Part shown: positions 43,277 through 52,382 of the stretch, one piece after another | How the letters are laid out: every line of letters starts with the position of its first letter | Position numbering within the stretch: the first letter of the stretch is position 1 | NCBI RefSeq assembly: GCF_028877475.1 | Contig: NZ_CP113527.1 | Coordinates: 303,501-367,500 of the forward strand | Direction of reading: 5' to 3' | Source: Lysinibacillus irui | GTDB taxonomy: Bacteria; Bacillota; Bacilli; Bacillales_A; Planococcaceae | Length of the DNA stretch: 64,000 bases | The notes under the pieces: model-generated | The model's database searches: none | Told to the model about the DNA's origin: nothing | What the model saw: only the letters and a program-made list of their open reading frames with translations | Made by a program: the position numbers and the translations under genes

Positions 43277-44578
43277 ATGACAAATTTTAAACCAGAAACA
43301 TTGTTGTTACATGGTGGTCAAGAACCAGACCCAGTGACAGGATCTCGAACTGTTCCCATCTATCGCTCAACGGCATTCGTTTTTAAAGACACTGCTCATG
43401 CGCAACGTCTTTTTGCCTTAGAAGAAGCAGGGAACATTTACACACGCATTACAAATCCAACTGTTGATGTTTTTGAAAAACGTGTGGCTTTATTGGAAGG
43501 TGGAACAGCAGCAGTAGCACTTTCATCTGGTGCAGCGGCTATCGCATTTTCCATTTTAAACCTAGCTGGAGCTGGTGATGAAATTGTAGCAGCTAGTTCT
43601 TTATATGGCGGTACTTATAATTTATTTGCTAACACACTACCAAACTACGGTATTAATACAATTTTTGTAGATGAAACAAACCCAGACAATTTTAAGGCTG
43701 CAATTACCGATAAAACAAAAGCTATTTTTGCTGAAGTTTATGGTAATCCAAGCTTAAAGGTTTTAGATATTGAAGCGGTAGCTAAAATTGCACATGAGAA
43801 TGGCTTACCATTAATTATTGATAGTACGTTTGCTTCTCCGTATGGCTCAACACCTATTGAATATGGTGCAGATGTTGTTGTTCATTCAGCCACTAAATGG
43901 ATAGGTGGTCATGGTACAACTTTAGGTGGAGTAGTGGTAGATGCTGGTAAGTTTGATTGGACTAGCGGACGTTTTCCTGGTTTTACTGAGCCAGATGCTT
44001 CTTACCATGGCTTACGCTACGGCATTGATACGGCTTCAGCAGCTTTTGCTACGAAGCTACGCGTACAGCTATTACGTGATTTTGGTCCAACATTGAGCGC
44101 AGACGCAGCCTTTAATTTGTTACAAGGTTTAGAAACGCTTCATTTGCGTATCCCTAAACACAATGAAAATGCATTGGCAGTGGCTGAATATTTACAGAAC
44201 CACCCATCTGTGGAGTATGTAAATTATAATGGCTTAGAAGATTTCCCAACACATGATTTAGCGAAAAAATATTTAAGAAATGGCTTCGGTTCAGTGCTCA
44301 CATTTGGCATTAAAGGTGGACGTGAAGCCGGACGAAAGCTTATTGATAGCGTGAAGTTATTTTCACATGTAGCAAATGTAGGAGATGCCAAGTCATTAAT
44401 TATTCATCCTGCCTCAACTACACATCAACAGCTCTCAGCAGATGAATTAGTTCAAGCTGGAGTAACCGAATCGCTTATTCGCTTATCCATCGGTTTAGAG
44501 GCAGTAGAGGACATTATTGCAGATCTAGAACAAGCGATTACGCAGGCAACAGCAACTGAACAAACAGTAAAAGCTTAA
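43277..44578 (+). CDS. metY: O-acetylhomoserine sulfhydrylase (MetY-type, PLP enzyme)
   Basis: A 433-residue Cys/Met-metabolism PLP enzyme: PIYRSTAFVFKDTAHA, YTRITNPTVDVFEKRVALLEGG, SGAAAIAFSILNL, and the PLP lysine in VVHSATKWIGGHGTTLGG. The long insertion and length (about 430 rather than 380) identify the O-acetylhomoserine aminocarboxypropyltransferase group. It makes homocysteine from O-acetylhomoserine and sulfide. SAM control by the upstream riboswitch agrees with methionine synthesis. SD TTTGGAGGT. Confidence 0.95.
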   Translation: MTNFKPETLLLHGGQEPDPVTGSRTVPIYRSTAFVFKDTAHAQRLFALEEAGNIYTRITNPTVDVFEKRVALLEGGTAAVALSSGAAAIAFSILNLAGAGDEIVAASSLYGGTYNLFANTLPNYGINTIFVDETNPDNFKAAITDKTKAIFAEVYGNPSLKVLDIEAVAKIAHENGLPLIIDSTFASPYGSTPIEYGADVVVHSATKWIGGHGTTLGGVVVDAGKFDWTSGRFPGFTEPDASYHGLRYGIDTASAAFATKLRVQLLRDFGPTLSADAAFNLLQGLETLHLRIPKHNENALAVAEYLQNHPSVEYVNYNGLEDFPTHDLAKKYLRNGFGSVLTFGIKGGREAGRKLIDSVKLFSHVANVGDAKSLIIHPASTTHQQLSADELVQAGVTESLIRLSIGLEAVEDIIADLEQAITQATATEQTVKA

Positions 44579-44908
44579 GTAAAAACATAAGGGAGAATGT
44601 TGTAGCGTTTACGTATTTTCTCATTCGATTTGCCTCATTTGGTAATACTTCTAACGTTACTACATCAGTCGAGTAAAGTCTCTGTTGATTATCAGAACCT
44701 TTTGAAAAATAATACCAAGTATTTTTATATGTATTATTGACTTAGTTAAATCCTTGTTATATACTAGGGAATAAGTTAAGGGTACGAAATTCTTGTTATA
44801 AAGGTAATGTTTTCATAAGTGCTCCCCCACTTTTGAATAGATGTGGGAGAGTAGTTACTTAGCCAGTAACTGCTCTTCCCAAAAACTGATGATAAAGGAG
44901 TGTTTGAA
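44579..44908. promoter_or_regulatory. Promoter and structured leader before the 128-aa gene
   Basis: A sigma-A promoter, TTGACT at 44737-44742 and TATACT at 44760-44765 (17-base spacer), starts a leader of about 138 nt. The leader can fold as hairpin A (44822-44830 with 44843-44849) or as long hairpin B (44845-44859 with 44865-44880, about 15 bp, loop TAGCC). They share 44845-44849 and exclude each other. Hairpin B ends 14 bases before the SD AAAGGAG. Nothing else is seen in 44579-44736. Confidence 0.5.
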
Positions 44909-45295
44909 ATGGGTAATATCTATAGTGCACAAAACATTGCATCCTATCTAATTTATGAGCTAAATGAAGGGCATGTTTTTGTCAATAATTCATCCATCCA
45001 ACACCTCCTTGCATCGGTTGAAAGAAAATGGCAGCAAGTCTTTGGTCATACAGCATTTCAAGAGCATGTTGTTGCTGAAGAGGAGAGCTATACGATAAAG
45101 GAAGTTTTCGAAGCATATAAACATTACGGTGTAAGCCATATTCCACTTCCTGCGACAGAGTTTTACTTAAAGTATGGTACTTTTCAATTAGTGGAACGAA
45201 CATATGCAGTCCCAAATTTTAAAGAAGAAGAAATTAGTCTTGTTCAACAAGTTTTAACACAATATCGATATCAGTTGCTTTCAAAAGCAAGTTGA
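44909..45295 (+). CDS. Hypothetical protein with faint similarity to Panacea/DUF4065 (SocA-like) domain
   Basis: 128 residues. The N-terminus AQNIASYLIYELNEGHVFVN, the following hydrophobic-helix region SSIQHLLASVERKWQQVFG, then IKEVFEAYKHYGVSHI and a final helix pair echo the order of the Panacea (DUF4065) fold used by many antitoxins. No toxin-like gene adjoins, so a toxin-antitoxin role is not supported. The call is weak. ATG 44909 follows AAAGGAG by eight bases. Confidence 0.55.
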   Translation: MGNIYSAQNIASYLIYELNEGHVFVNNSSIQHLLASVERKWQQVFGHTAFQEHVVAEEESYTIKEVFEAYKHYGVSHIPLPATEFYLKYGTFQLVERTYAVPNFKEEEISLVQQVLTQYRYQLLSKAS

Positions 45296-45767
45296 ACCCC
45301 CTCATATATAAGCTCATTCTCTACTGCTACAGGGAATGAGTTTTTTCTTTAGAGGTCCTTAAAATAATAACAAGATTATAGGTGTCCAAGCATACATATA
45401 TAATAGAAGAAAGACATTCATCTATTTAAATGTAAAGAGTCAATTTTTGTTCAAATCTTATGGATTAATCGAAAAAACGTATAATAAGGGGAATGAAACC
45501 GATTTCTTTTGCACGTCTAGAGAAAACAAATGTCCTTCCTAGAAAGATTTTTCTTGTGAAAAGTATGTATTTGCGATACAATTTTCTTTAAGTTAAATTT
45601 TGAATTGTTTGAATTTGTGTGTGTTGCTACACGTACTGAAATAGCAAAACTCATACGAAGAAGAGTTGACTAAAGCCTGCGGTGGGTGTCAAATGATCAT
45701 GACACAACCCCATGGAGAAATTAGCTTTGATGAAACTGCGGAATGTAAGTTGGAGGGAATAACAAGA
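45296..45767. other. Terminator and leader region upstream of homoserine dehydrogenase
   Basis: A terminator at 45313-45350 (CTCATTC/GAATGAG, six Ts) ends the preceding gene. From 45624 to 45710 three successive hairpins occur (TTGCTA/TAGCAA, AACTC/GAGTT, GTGTCA/TGACAC with ATGATCAT in the loop). Part of it can be read in frame with the enzyme, but the family N-terminus and SD are at 45768. No T-box core is seen. Confidence 0.4.
45313..45350 (+). terminator. Terminator after 128-aa gene
   Basis: Seven-bp stem CTCATTC/GAATGAG plus a six-T tail. Confidence 0.8.
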
Positions 45768-46754
45768 ATGGCAACTATAAAGGCAGCGATTTTAGGATTT
45801 GGAACGGTAGGTCAGGGCATCTATCATATATTAAATGAAAAGCGAGAAGAGCTAAAAAATAAATTAGGTATTGAATTAGAAGTTGCGAAGATTTTAGTGA
45901 CAGATGCTAGTCGTGAACGTGTGCCAGGAACAGCACATTTGATGACAACGAGCATAGATGATGTCTTAGCAGAACCAGGTATGCAGGTTGTGTTTGAAGC
46001 AATTGTAAATGAAGAGCCTGCATTCAGTTATTTAAAGCGAGCAGTTGAGCATAAATGCCATGTTATTACAGCCAACAAAGTGATGTTTGCTAAACGAGGT
46101 TTAGAGTTACAGGATCTTGCAAAGGCAAATGGTGTTTTTGTAGGCTATGAGGCAACTACTGCTGGTGGCGTACCTGTTATTAAAACAATGAAAAATATTT
46201 TACTTGTTAATGACGTAAGTCGTATACAAGGAGTCTTAAATGGCACATGTAATTATATTTTAACAAAAATGCGTGCACAGGGCTGGTCTTTCGAAACAGC
46301 TTTAAAAGAGGCACAGAGCTTAGGGTATGCTGAGGCAGATCCATATAATGATGTTTCTGGTCAGGATGCCTTTAAAAAATTAATGATTTTAAGTGCTTTG
46401 GCTTTTGGAGAACAGCCAGATTGGGCTGATGTAGAGGTCATTGGAATAGATAGTATCTCGGCTGAACAAGTACGTGAAGCGTGTGAAAATGGTTTGCGTT
46501 ACCGCCATGTAGCTGAAGTGGAGAAACTGGCTGACGGTAAAATTATCGCTAAAGTTGGTCCACAACTTGTTGATAAAGAACATCCACTCTATCCAGTCGA
46601 TGATGTGTTCAACGCAGTGGCATTAGAGACTAACTACATTGGCACATTAACATTAGTAGGTCCTGGAGCAGGAATGTATCCTACCGCTAGTGTCATGGTA
46701 GAAGATTATGCCGAGATTATTGGGAAAAGAGCAGGATTTGTTGTAACGATTTAA
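45768..46754 (+). CDS. hom: Homoserine dehydrogenase, short form without ACT domain
   Basis: 328 residues. NAD(P)-binding GFGTVGQGIYHIL at about 10-22, VITANKVMFAKRG, GYEATTAGGVPVIKTMKN, the catalytic region GVLNGTCNYILTKM and the Lys/Asp site in EADPYNDVSGQDAFKKLMILSALAFG. It ends soon after the GPGAGMYPTASVMVEDYAEI block and thus lacks the C-terminal ACT regulatory domain of the 430-residue Bacillus enzyme. It converts aspartate semialdehyde to homoserine, the precursor of O-acetylhomoserine used by MetY nearby. ATG 45768 follows GGAGGG by ten bases. Confidence 0.92.
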   Translation: MATIKAAILGFGTVGQGIYHILNEKREELKNKLGIELEVAKILVTDASRERVPGTAHLMTTSIDDVLAEPGMQVVFEAIVNEEPAFSYLKRAVEHKCHVITANKVMFAKRGLELQDLAKANGVFVGYEATTAGGVPVIKTMKNILLVNDVSRIQGVLNGTCNYILTKMRAQGWSFETALKEAQSLGYAEADPYNDVSGQDAFKKLMILSALAFGEQPDWADVEVIGIDSISAEQVREACENGLRYRHVAEVEKLADGKIIAKVGPQLVDKEHPLYPVDDVFNAVALETNYIGTLTLVGPGAGMYPTASVMVEDYAEIIGKRAGFVVTI

Positions 46755-46775
46755 ATTAACTTATTTCATTTAGAA

Positions 46776-46822
46776 GCCCACCATTCAACAATGTTTAAAT
46801 TGTATGAATGGTGGGGTTTTTT
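46776..46822. terminator. Bidirectional terminator between hom and the HTH gene
   Basis: An 11-bp stem CCCACCATTCA/TGAATGGTGGG with six Ts; convergent genes flank it. Confidence 0.85.
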
Positions 46823-47051
46823 AATCCTCGTCTTTCACATCAATATCCTCTGGAATAGGGGTAGATCGCCAAATTTCGATTTCCTCTTTAATTCGTTCCA
46901 GTTGTTTAAAATAAGTACTAAATTGACCGCTATTTATTAGAATTTGTTGTCCATCGTAAACTGAACGGATGCGCCCCTCATATACTAGACGCATTACTTG
47001 ATCCTCAGGCATGCCAAGGTCAATAGCTGTCTCTGCAATTGTTTTATACAT
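46821..47051 (-). CDS. Small excisionase-like helix-turn-helix protein
   Basis: 76 residues: YKTIAETAIDLGMPEDQVMRLVYEGRIRSVYDGQQILIN is a compact winged-HTH of the excisionase/MerR-like type, and an acidic tail follows. No phage genes are near, so a regulatory rather than excision role is likely. ATG 47051 follows AAAGGAGCG. Confidence 0.7.
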   Translation of the reverse strand: MYKTIAETAIDLGMPEDQVMRLVYEGRIRSVYDGQQILINSGQFSTYFKQLERIKEEIEIWRSTPIPEDIDVKDED

Positions 47052-47205
47052 ATGATTCGCTCCTTTTACAGTATTTATTATAACGTCCATTCAATAGAAA
47101 GCATACTGTGCTATATGAAAGATAAAATAAAATGGTAATTGTTTGATTTTGGATAAATATGTATTATAAATATCATGAAGTAATGAAGCGAGGATGATTG
47201 ATAAA

Positions 47206-48069
47206 ATGTTAAATCCATTGTTTGTATTACTTGCAGCCATTTTGTGGGGCATGACAGGTACGGCTCAATCGTTTTTAGATCAAGGAATATCTCCGATTGC
47301 GGTGGCCACAATCCGTTCTGCCATTGGTGGCGGTCTATTATTAGCCATCGCTATTTTGTTACGAAAAATTGACCTCCGAAATTGGTCATGGAAATGGACG
47401 ATTTTAGCTGCGGCTAGTATCGCCCTTTTCCAAGGACTTTTCTTCTCATCAATACGTCTAACAGGTGTTGCTATTGGAACAGTTGCAACAATTGGGAGTG
47501 CGCCAGTGTTTTCTGGTATTTTAGAATGGATCGTTTGGAAAACGCGGCCCACATTGATATGGGGTCTTGCTACACTTATGGCCATCATCGGATGTCTTTT
47601 ATTATTTATGAGCAATGGGGATGAAATAGTTCATGCTGGTGGATTCGCCCTTGCGCTTTGTGCAGGCTTATCCTTTGCATTTTATACAAATATAAGTAAA
47701 AAATTAATGGCACAAGCAGATGCATTACCAGCAGTCGCTATGACATTTTCGGTTTGTACGTTGTTTTTACTGCCGTTTTCTTTAGAAAGTGGATTTGCTT
47801 GGCTAGTAAACATACACAATTTATGGACAATGCTGTTCATGGGAATCATGTGTACAAGCGTAGCGTATTTACTGTTTTTAAATGGTCTGCAGAAAATTAG
47901 TTCATCCACAGCCGTAACCCTTTCATTGGCAGAACCATTGACTGCGGCTATACTAGGTGTATTTTTGATTGGAGAACACTTAACTATAGTGTCCTGGCTT
48001 GGTGTAGCAATGCTATTAGGAGGTATTGTTGTTTTAACACTAGGTGGAAGAAAAAAACTAAAACCTTAA
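47206..48069 (+). CDS. EamA/DMT-family transporter
   Basis: 287 residues, ten helices in two EamA repeats (LFVLLAAILWGMTGTAQSFL and AGGFALALCAGLSFAFYTNIS). C-terminal LSLAEPLTAAILGVFLIGEHLTIVSWLGVAMLLGGI is the family hallmark. Substrate unknown, probably an amino acid or other metabolite. Start uncertain: ATG 47194 touches the SD GAGG, so I prefer ATG 47206. Confidence 0.87.
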   Translation: MLNPLFVLLAAILWGMTGTAQSFLDQGISPIAVATIRSAIGGGLLLAIAILLRKIDLRNWSWKWTILAAASIALFQGLFFSSIRLTGVAIGTVATIGSAPVFSGILEWIVWKTRPTLIWGLATLMAIIGCLLLFMSNGDEIVHAGGFALALCAGLSFAFYTNISKKLMAQADALPAVAMTFSVCTLFLLPFSLESGFAWLVNIHNLWTMLFMGIMCTSVAYLLFLNGLQKISSSTAVTLSLAEPLTAAILGVFLIGEHLTIVSWLGVAMLLGGIVVLTLGGRKKLKP

Positions 48070-48145
48070 GAAAATCTTCATTTTTATAATAGCTGGTTTT
48101 TAAGATTTGAAAGGTAGACTTATATTTGAGAGCGAGGTGTATATC

Positions 48146-48838
48146 ATGACGAAATTAACAGTTCTTGTTACAGATGACGATCAAGATATTCGTGATGGTA
48201 TTGAAATCTATTTAAAAAATGAAGGCTATCATGTCATTAAAGCAGCAGATGGCTTAGATGCATTAAAAAAGCTAGAGAACAATGAAGTACATTTAATTAT
48301 TTTAGATATTATGATGCCAAACATGGACGGAATAACGGCTACCTTTAAAATTAGAGAGGAGCGTAATATTCCAATTATTATGCTAAGTGCGAAGGCGGAG
48401 GATGGCGATAAAATCCATGGATTATCAGTTGGAGCTGATGATTATGTGACAAAGCCATTTCACCCATTAGAATTATTGGCACGGGTGAAATCGCAACTAC
48501 GACGCTATGTTCAACTAGGGACGTATAGTGAAGGTGCTACAAAGGTAGAAATTGACGGACTTGTTCTTGATGAAGAGGCTAAAGAAGTCATATTAGAAGG
48601 AGAACCAGTTCGCCTTACCCCGATAGAATATAAAATTACAGAACTATTAATGAAAAATGCAGGGCGTGTTTTTTCGATTCGAGAAATTTATGAACGGGTT
48701 TGGAATGAGGAAGCGTACAATGCTGAAAATATTGTAGCTGTTCATATCCGGAAGATCCGAGAAAAAATCGAAGCAGATCCGAAAAATCCGCGCTATTTAA
48801 AGGTGGTATGGGGCGTTGGCTATAAAATGGAAAAATAA
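48146..48838 (+). CDS. OmpR-family response regulator
   Basis: 230 residues. Receiver with acidic DDD near residue 9, phospho-Asp in LIILDIMMPNMDG and Lys in DDYVTKPF; C-terminal winged helix with RLTPIEYKITELLMKNAGRVFS and VWGVGYKMEK. Closest in style to VanR/YclJ-type cell-envelope regulators. Its stop codon overlaps a small membrane ORF, and the kinase gene follows, so all three are one operon. ATG 48146 is six bases after GAGGTG. Confidence 0.93.
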   Translation: MTKLTVLVTDDDQDIRDGIEIYLKNEGYHVIKAADGLDALKKLENNEVHLIILDIMMPNMDGITATFKIREERNIPIIMLSAKAEDGDKIHGLSVGADDYVTKPFHPLELLARVKSQLRRYVQLGTYSEGATKVEIDGLVLDEEAKEVILEGEPVRLTPIEYKITELLMKNAGRVFSIREIYERVWNEEAYNAENIVAVHIRKIREKIEADPKNPRYLKVVWGVGYKMEK

Positions 48839-48971
48839 AATAGAGAAGTATATGACTATTGCAGGATTTATTGCAGGAGTTATTGGGCTTATTTATTTTG
48901 GGATTTATGCCTATCAAATCGTCGATTCTCGCTCCTCAGAGGTTTTACAATTGTTAGAAAGAATTTTTTAG
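48816..48971 (+). CDS. Small single-pass membrane protein between regulator and kinase
   Basis: A 51-codon frame from TTG 48816 (SD AAGGTGG about eight bases upstream), overlapping the regulator gene by 23 bases, to TAG 48971, which is 16 bases before the kinase gene. A basic N-terminus (KWKNKIEKY) is followed by a strong hydrophobic helix (TIAGFIAGVIGLIYFGIYAY) and a short polar tail. An internal ATG at 48852 would give 39 residues. The basic-then-hydrophobic layout and packing in the operon favour a real gene. No family recognised. Confidence 0.6.
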   Translation: MAIKWKNKIEKYMTIAGFIAGVIGLIYFGIYAYQIVDSRSSEVLQLLERIF

Positions 48972-48987
48972 AGGAGTGTAAAGAGGG

Positions 48988-51192
48988 ATGATAAAAAAAT
49001 GGAGATCTCTTTTCGTTTTAATGTGTTTAATCTGGACGATTTTCGGTATTTTTACATTTTGGCATGTAGGTTATCAGTATATTGGTAAATCATATTTCGA
49101 TTCAGAAAATTTCCAGCATGAAATAGATAATTTCACTGCAGAATTAGGACCTTTAGTAATAAATGTACCGAAGGCAGAGGATTTAAAAAATAAAATAGAA
49201 ATTACCCAAACTGAAATAGAGGATCATCGTAATTACTACGGCACATTGGGACAGCAAATCGATAATATTAAAGCACAATACGAACAGCGTATTCAGGAAG
49301 CTATAGATGCCAATGCAACTGAATTAAAGACTAAGCTAGAGACTGAACGCGATAATAAAATTAAAGATATTACAGCAAATTTTGAAGATGATGAGCATGT
49401 ACGAAAGAAGATTCTTGCTGAAAAAGAAGTGCTCATTGATAAATATATTAAAGACGTACAAAGTGAAGCCAAAAACTTTGAAAAAAACTTTGACTATTGG
49501 TCTTATGAGTTGAAGAATACGGAAACAGGTAAAACATATCGTGCTGGTGATGTTACTGAAAGTAGTGCCTATAAAATAAAATATACGGAGCGAAATCCAT
49601 TATATGCAGGTAACATAAGTAATAATTTCAGGGATACTTTTTACCGTACAGAAACATATGTAAATGTAGATGACCTTTATGAAACAACTGAATATACGGG
49701 TGTCTTAACGATTTCAAAAAAAGCAGTGCAAACATTAGGCGTTATGCAGGATTATAGTCGTTTTCATCGAAATCAATATACCTTCTTCCTAGTATGGCTC
49801 ACTAGTATAGTAACAGCATTCTTTGTTTGGAGAGGACGTAAGGGTTTACTACAAACTGTCAAGGATATGAAGGAAAAAGAGATTTTAACTAAAGTTAAAT
49901 TCGACTTTCAAGTTGTTTTAGTATTGATCACAGGATTTATATATCTTATTGCGTCTCAAGTTGTTTTTGAATCTATTGAATACACTTACGAATACAATTA
50001 TCAACATAATTATGTGCGCTATATACTAGATCTTGCCTTTAAATTAGGTGTGTTATTTGTAATTGGCAGTGCCTTCTTTGTGCAGTTAATATGGTTGTAT
50101 ACAAGAGTAGATACTTTGAAAAAGCTAGAGGAAAATGTAAAATCGAGCTATTTATGGTCACTTGGGGATTCGATGACTGATTTATTTATCAACCGTTCGA
50201 TTGCATTGCATTCAATTGTGATGCTCGCTGCAGCCTTCTTTGGTGGAGGTAGTCTTGTCGCTTCAATGTTAAGAGGAGGAGCTTTTCAAGTTCTTGTCCT
50301 TGGATTGTGTACGTTCGTAGGAGTTCCAGCATTAATCGTTTTTCTATCAAGAATGGGTTACCTAAATCGCATTATGAAGGATACGAAGGATATGGCTGAA
50401 GGACGGTTAAACCGTGATGTAAAGGTAAAAGGCAAATCACCGCTTGCTGGTCATGCGGAGAATCTTAACCATTTACGGGAAGGTGTTCGTACGTCAATGC
50501 ACCAGCAGGCTAAAAGTGAACGGTTAAAAACAGAGCTAATTACCAATGTGAGTCATGATTTACGGACTCCTCTAACCTCTATTATTACGTATACGGATTT
50601 ACTGAAAAACCCTACGATTACAGATGAAGAACGTCAGCAATATATTCATATTCTTGATAAAAAATCTGAACGTTTAAAAGTGTTGATTGAAGATCTCTTT
50701 GAAGTATCAAAAATGGCAAGCGGGAATATCGAGCTTCAACGAAGTCGTGTAGATTTGACACAGCTTATTCAGCAAGCGGTGGGAGAACATAAGGAAGATT
50801 TATCACAGTCACGTTTAGATTTACGAATAACGATGCCTCATGACCCTATTTATGCCTATGTGGATGGTCAAAAATGGTGGAGGCTTATTGATAATTTAAT
50901 TGTTAATGTCTTGAAGTATGCGTTAGAAGGGACACGTGTATATGTAACGTTAAAACGTACGGCAGATGGTGACGCCGAATTCACAGTGAAAAATGTAGCG
51001 AAGTATGAAATTAGCGAAGATGCTGATGAATTATTTGAACGCTTTAAACGGGCAGATGCTTCACGACATACAGAAGGCTCTGGACTTGGATTAGCTATAG
51101 CACAGTCCATTGTTGATTTACACGGAGCTAGAATGACTATTGATGTCGATGGTGATTTATTTAAAGTAACAGTTCGTATTTCGGCAGTATAA
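48988..51192 (+). CDS. Large multi-pass sensor histidine kinase with coiled-coil outer domain
   Basis: 734 residues. TM1 at about 8-26, then a 230-residue outer domain with a Lys/Glu-rich coiled coil (KTKLETERDNKIKDITANFE), then four helices between about 265 and 450, a HAMP-like linker, phosphoacceptor in ITNVSHDLRTPLTSIITYTD, N-box in WWRLIDNLIVNVLKYA, and G-box SGLGLAIAQSIVDLHG. The architecture is seen in kinases of Firmicutes linked to cell-envelope control. Ligand unknown. Co-transcribed with the regulator and the small membrane ORF. Confidence 0.92.
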   Translation: MIKKWRSLFVLMCLIWTIFGIFTFWHVGYQYIGKSYFDSENFQHEIDNFTAELGPLVINVPKAEDLKNKIEITQTEIEDHRNYYGTLGQQIDNIKAQYEQRIQEAIDANATELKTKLETERDNKIKDITANFEDDEHVRKKILAEKEVLIDKYIKDVQSEAKNFEKNFDYWSYELKNTETGKTYRAGDVTESSAYKIKYTERNPLYAGNISNNFRDTFYRTETYVNVDDLYETTEYTGVLTISKKAVQTLGVMQDYSRFHRNQYTFFLVWLTSIVTAFFVWRGRKGLLQTVKDMKEKEILTKVKFDFQVVLVLITGFIYLIASQVVFESIEYTYEYNYQHNYVRYILDLAFKLGVLFVIGSAFFVQLIWLYTRVDTLKKLEENVKSSYLWSLGDSMTDLFINRSIALHSIVMLAAAFFGGGSLVASMLRGGAFQVLVLGLCTFVGVPALIVFLSRMGYLNRIMKDTKDMAEGRLNRDVKVKGKSPLAGHAENLNHLREGVRTSMHQQAKSERLKTELITNVSHDLRTPLTSIITYTDLLKNPTITDEERQQYIHILDKKSERLKVLIEDLFEVSKMASGNIELQRSRVDLTQLIQQAVGEHKEDLSQSRLDLRITMPHDPIYAYVDGQKWWRLIDNLIVNVLKYALEGTRVYVTLKRTADGDAEFTVKNVAKYEISEDADELFERFKRADASRHTEGSGLGLAIAQSIVDLHGARMTIDVDGDLFKVTVRISAV

Positions 51193-51195
51193 TGG

Positions 51196-51233
51196 GAAGA
51201 TGGTGGCAGAGGTTTGCCACCATCTTCTTTATA
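51196..51233. terminator. Bidirectional terminator between kinase and acyl-CoA dehydrogenase
   Basis: A perfect 12-bp stem GAAGATGGTGGC/GCCACCATCTTC followed by TTTATATT; convergent genes. Confidence 0.87.
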
Positions 51234-52382
51234 TTATAAGCCTAAATTTTTAGCGATAATAACTTTCATGACTTCATTTGTTCCAGCATAGATGGACATA
51301 ACAGGAATATCTCTATACCTACGGGCAATTTTGTATTCCTCCATATATCCATAGCCGCCATGCAATTGCATACATTGTGTGGCAAGATTACGTGCATTTT
51401 CTGTTATCCAGTATTTTGCCATTGATACTTTAGTAACGACATCTTTACCTGCTATATGGTCTTCAATCAAAGATTCTAAAAACGCTTTGCCAAGCTCAAT
51501 TTTAGTTGCCATTTCAGCTAGTTTAAATTGAGTATTTTGGAAGTCTCCAATTGTCTTACCAAAGGCTTGGCGCGATTTTACATAGTCAAGCGTTATGGCA
51601 AGCATATCCTCTGCGGCTGTTTGAGCAGCAATCGCTACCGCTAAACGCTCTTGTTGCAGTTTTTCCATCATATAGTGAAAACCTTTGCCTTCTTCTCCTA
51701 GTAGGTTTTTTACAGGCACTCGGCAATCTTCAAAATAGAGCTCTGCTGTATCTTGGGCATGCATGCCAACTTTTTCGAGTTGTCTTCCTTTTGTAAAGCC
51801 AGGAGTACCTTCTTCAATGACAAGTAGACTAATTCCACGATGCTTTTTCTCTGCCTGTGGATTTGTCTTCACTGCAACAACGACTAAGTTTGTATGAATT
51901 CCATTGGTAATGAAGGTTTTTTGACCATTCACTATGTAATGGTCACCATCGCGAATAGCTGTAGTTTGGATATTGGCTAGATCTGAACCTGTACCAGGCT
52001 CGGTCATCGCAATAGCTGTTATAGAGTCGCCTGTCACACATTTAGGTAACCAGCGAGACTTTTGGTCATGTGTACCATAGGCCTCGATATATGGTACAAC
52101 AATATCATTATGCAGGCCCACTCCGATCAGGCTGGAGCCTATCCGTTCAAGCTCTTCTTGAATGATAACACCAAAGCTGAAATCCAGCCCCAGCCCTCCA
52201 TATTGCTCTTCAACCTGTGGACAAAGATAGCCCATATCACCGAGCTTACGCCAAAATGAAAGAGGAATAAGATGATCCTTTTCCCATTGAGCATAATGTG
52301 GCTCTGCTTCTTCAGCTAAAAACTTACGAAAGGTTTTACGAAATAACTCATGCTCTGTTGTTTCAAATTTATAACGTGTCAT
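51234..52382 (-). CDS. Acyl-CoA dehydrogenase
   Basis: 382 residues. N-terminal RYKFETTEHELFRKTFRKF, FAD/substrate contacts in AIAMTEPGTGSDLANIQTTA and GQKTFITNGIHTNLVVV, and C-terminal QCMQLHGGYGYMEEYKIARRYRDIPVMSIYAGTNEVMKVII, which has the catalytic Glu in the YAGTNE block. It removes two hydrogens from acyl-CoA in beta-oxidation or amino-acid breakdown. Chain-length preference is unknown. ATG 52382 lies nine bases after AAGGGGTG; the GTG at 52394 is inside that SD. Confidence 0.92.
   Translation of the reverse strand: MTRYKFETTEHELFRKTFRKFLAEEAEPHYAQWEKDHLIPLSFWRKLGDMGYLCPQVEEQYGGLGLDFSFGVIIQEELERIGSSLIGVGLHNDIVVPYIEAYGTHDQKSRWLPKCVTGDSITAIAMTEPGTGSDLANIQTTAIRDGDHYIVNGQKTFITNGIHTNLVVVAVKTNPQAEKKHRGISLLVIEEGTPGFTKGRQLEKVGMHAQDTAELYFEDCRVPVKNLLGEEGKGFHYMMEKLQQERLAVAIAAQTAAEDMLAITLDYVKSRQAFGKTIGDFQNTQFKLAEMATKIELGKAFLESLIEDHIAGKDVVTKVSMAKYWITENARNLATQCMQLHGGYGYMEEYKIARRYRDIPVMSIYAGTNEVMKVIIAKNLGL

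Noticed and set aside
44909..45295. Complete toxin-antitoxin pair
   Set aside because: Only a weak antitoxin-like domain; the flanking genes are metY and hom, not toxins.
45666..45767. Upstream extension of the homoserine dehydrogenase frame
   Set aside because: In phase but it overlaps the hairpins, lacks an SD, and the family N-terminus begins at 45768 behind GGAGGG.
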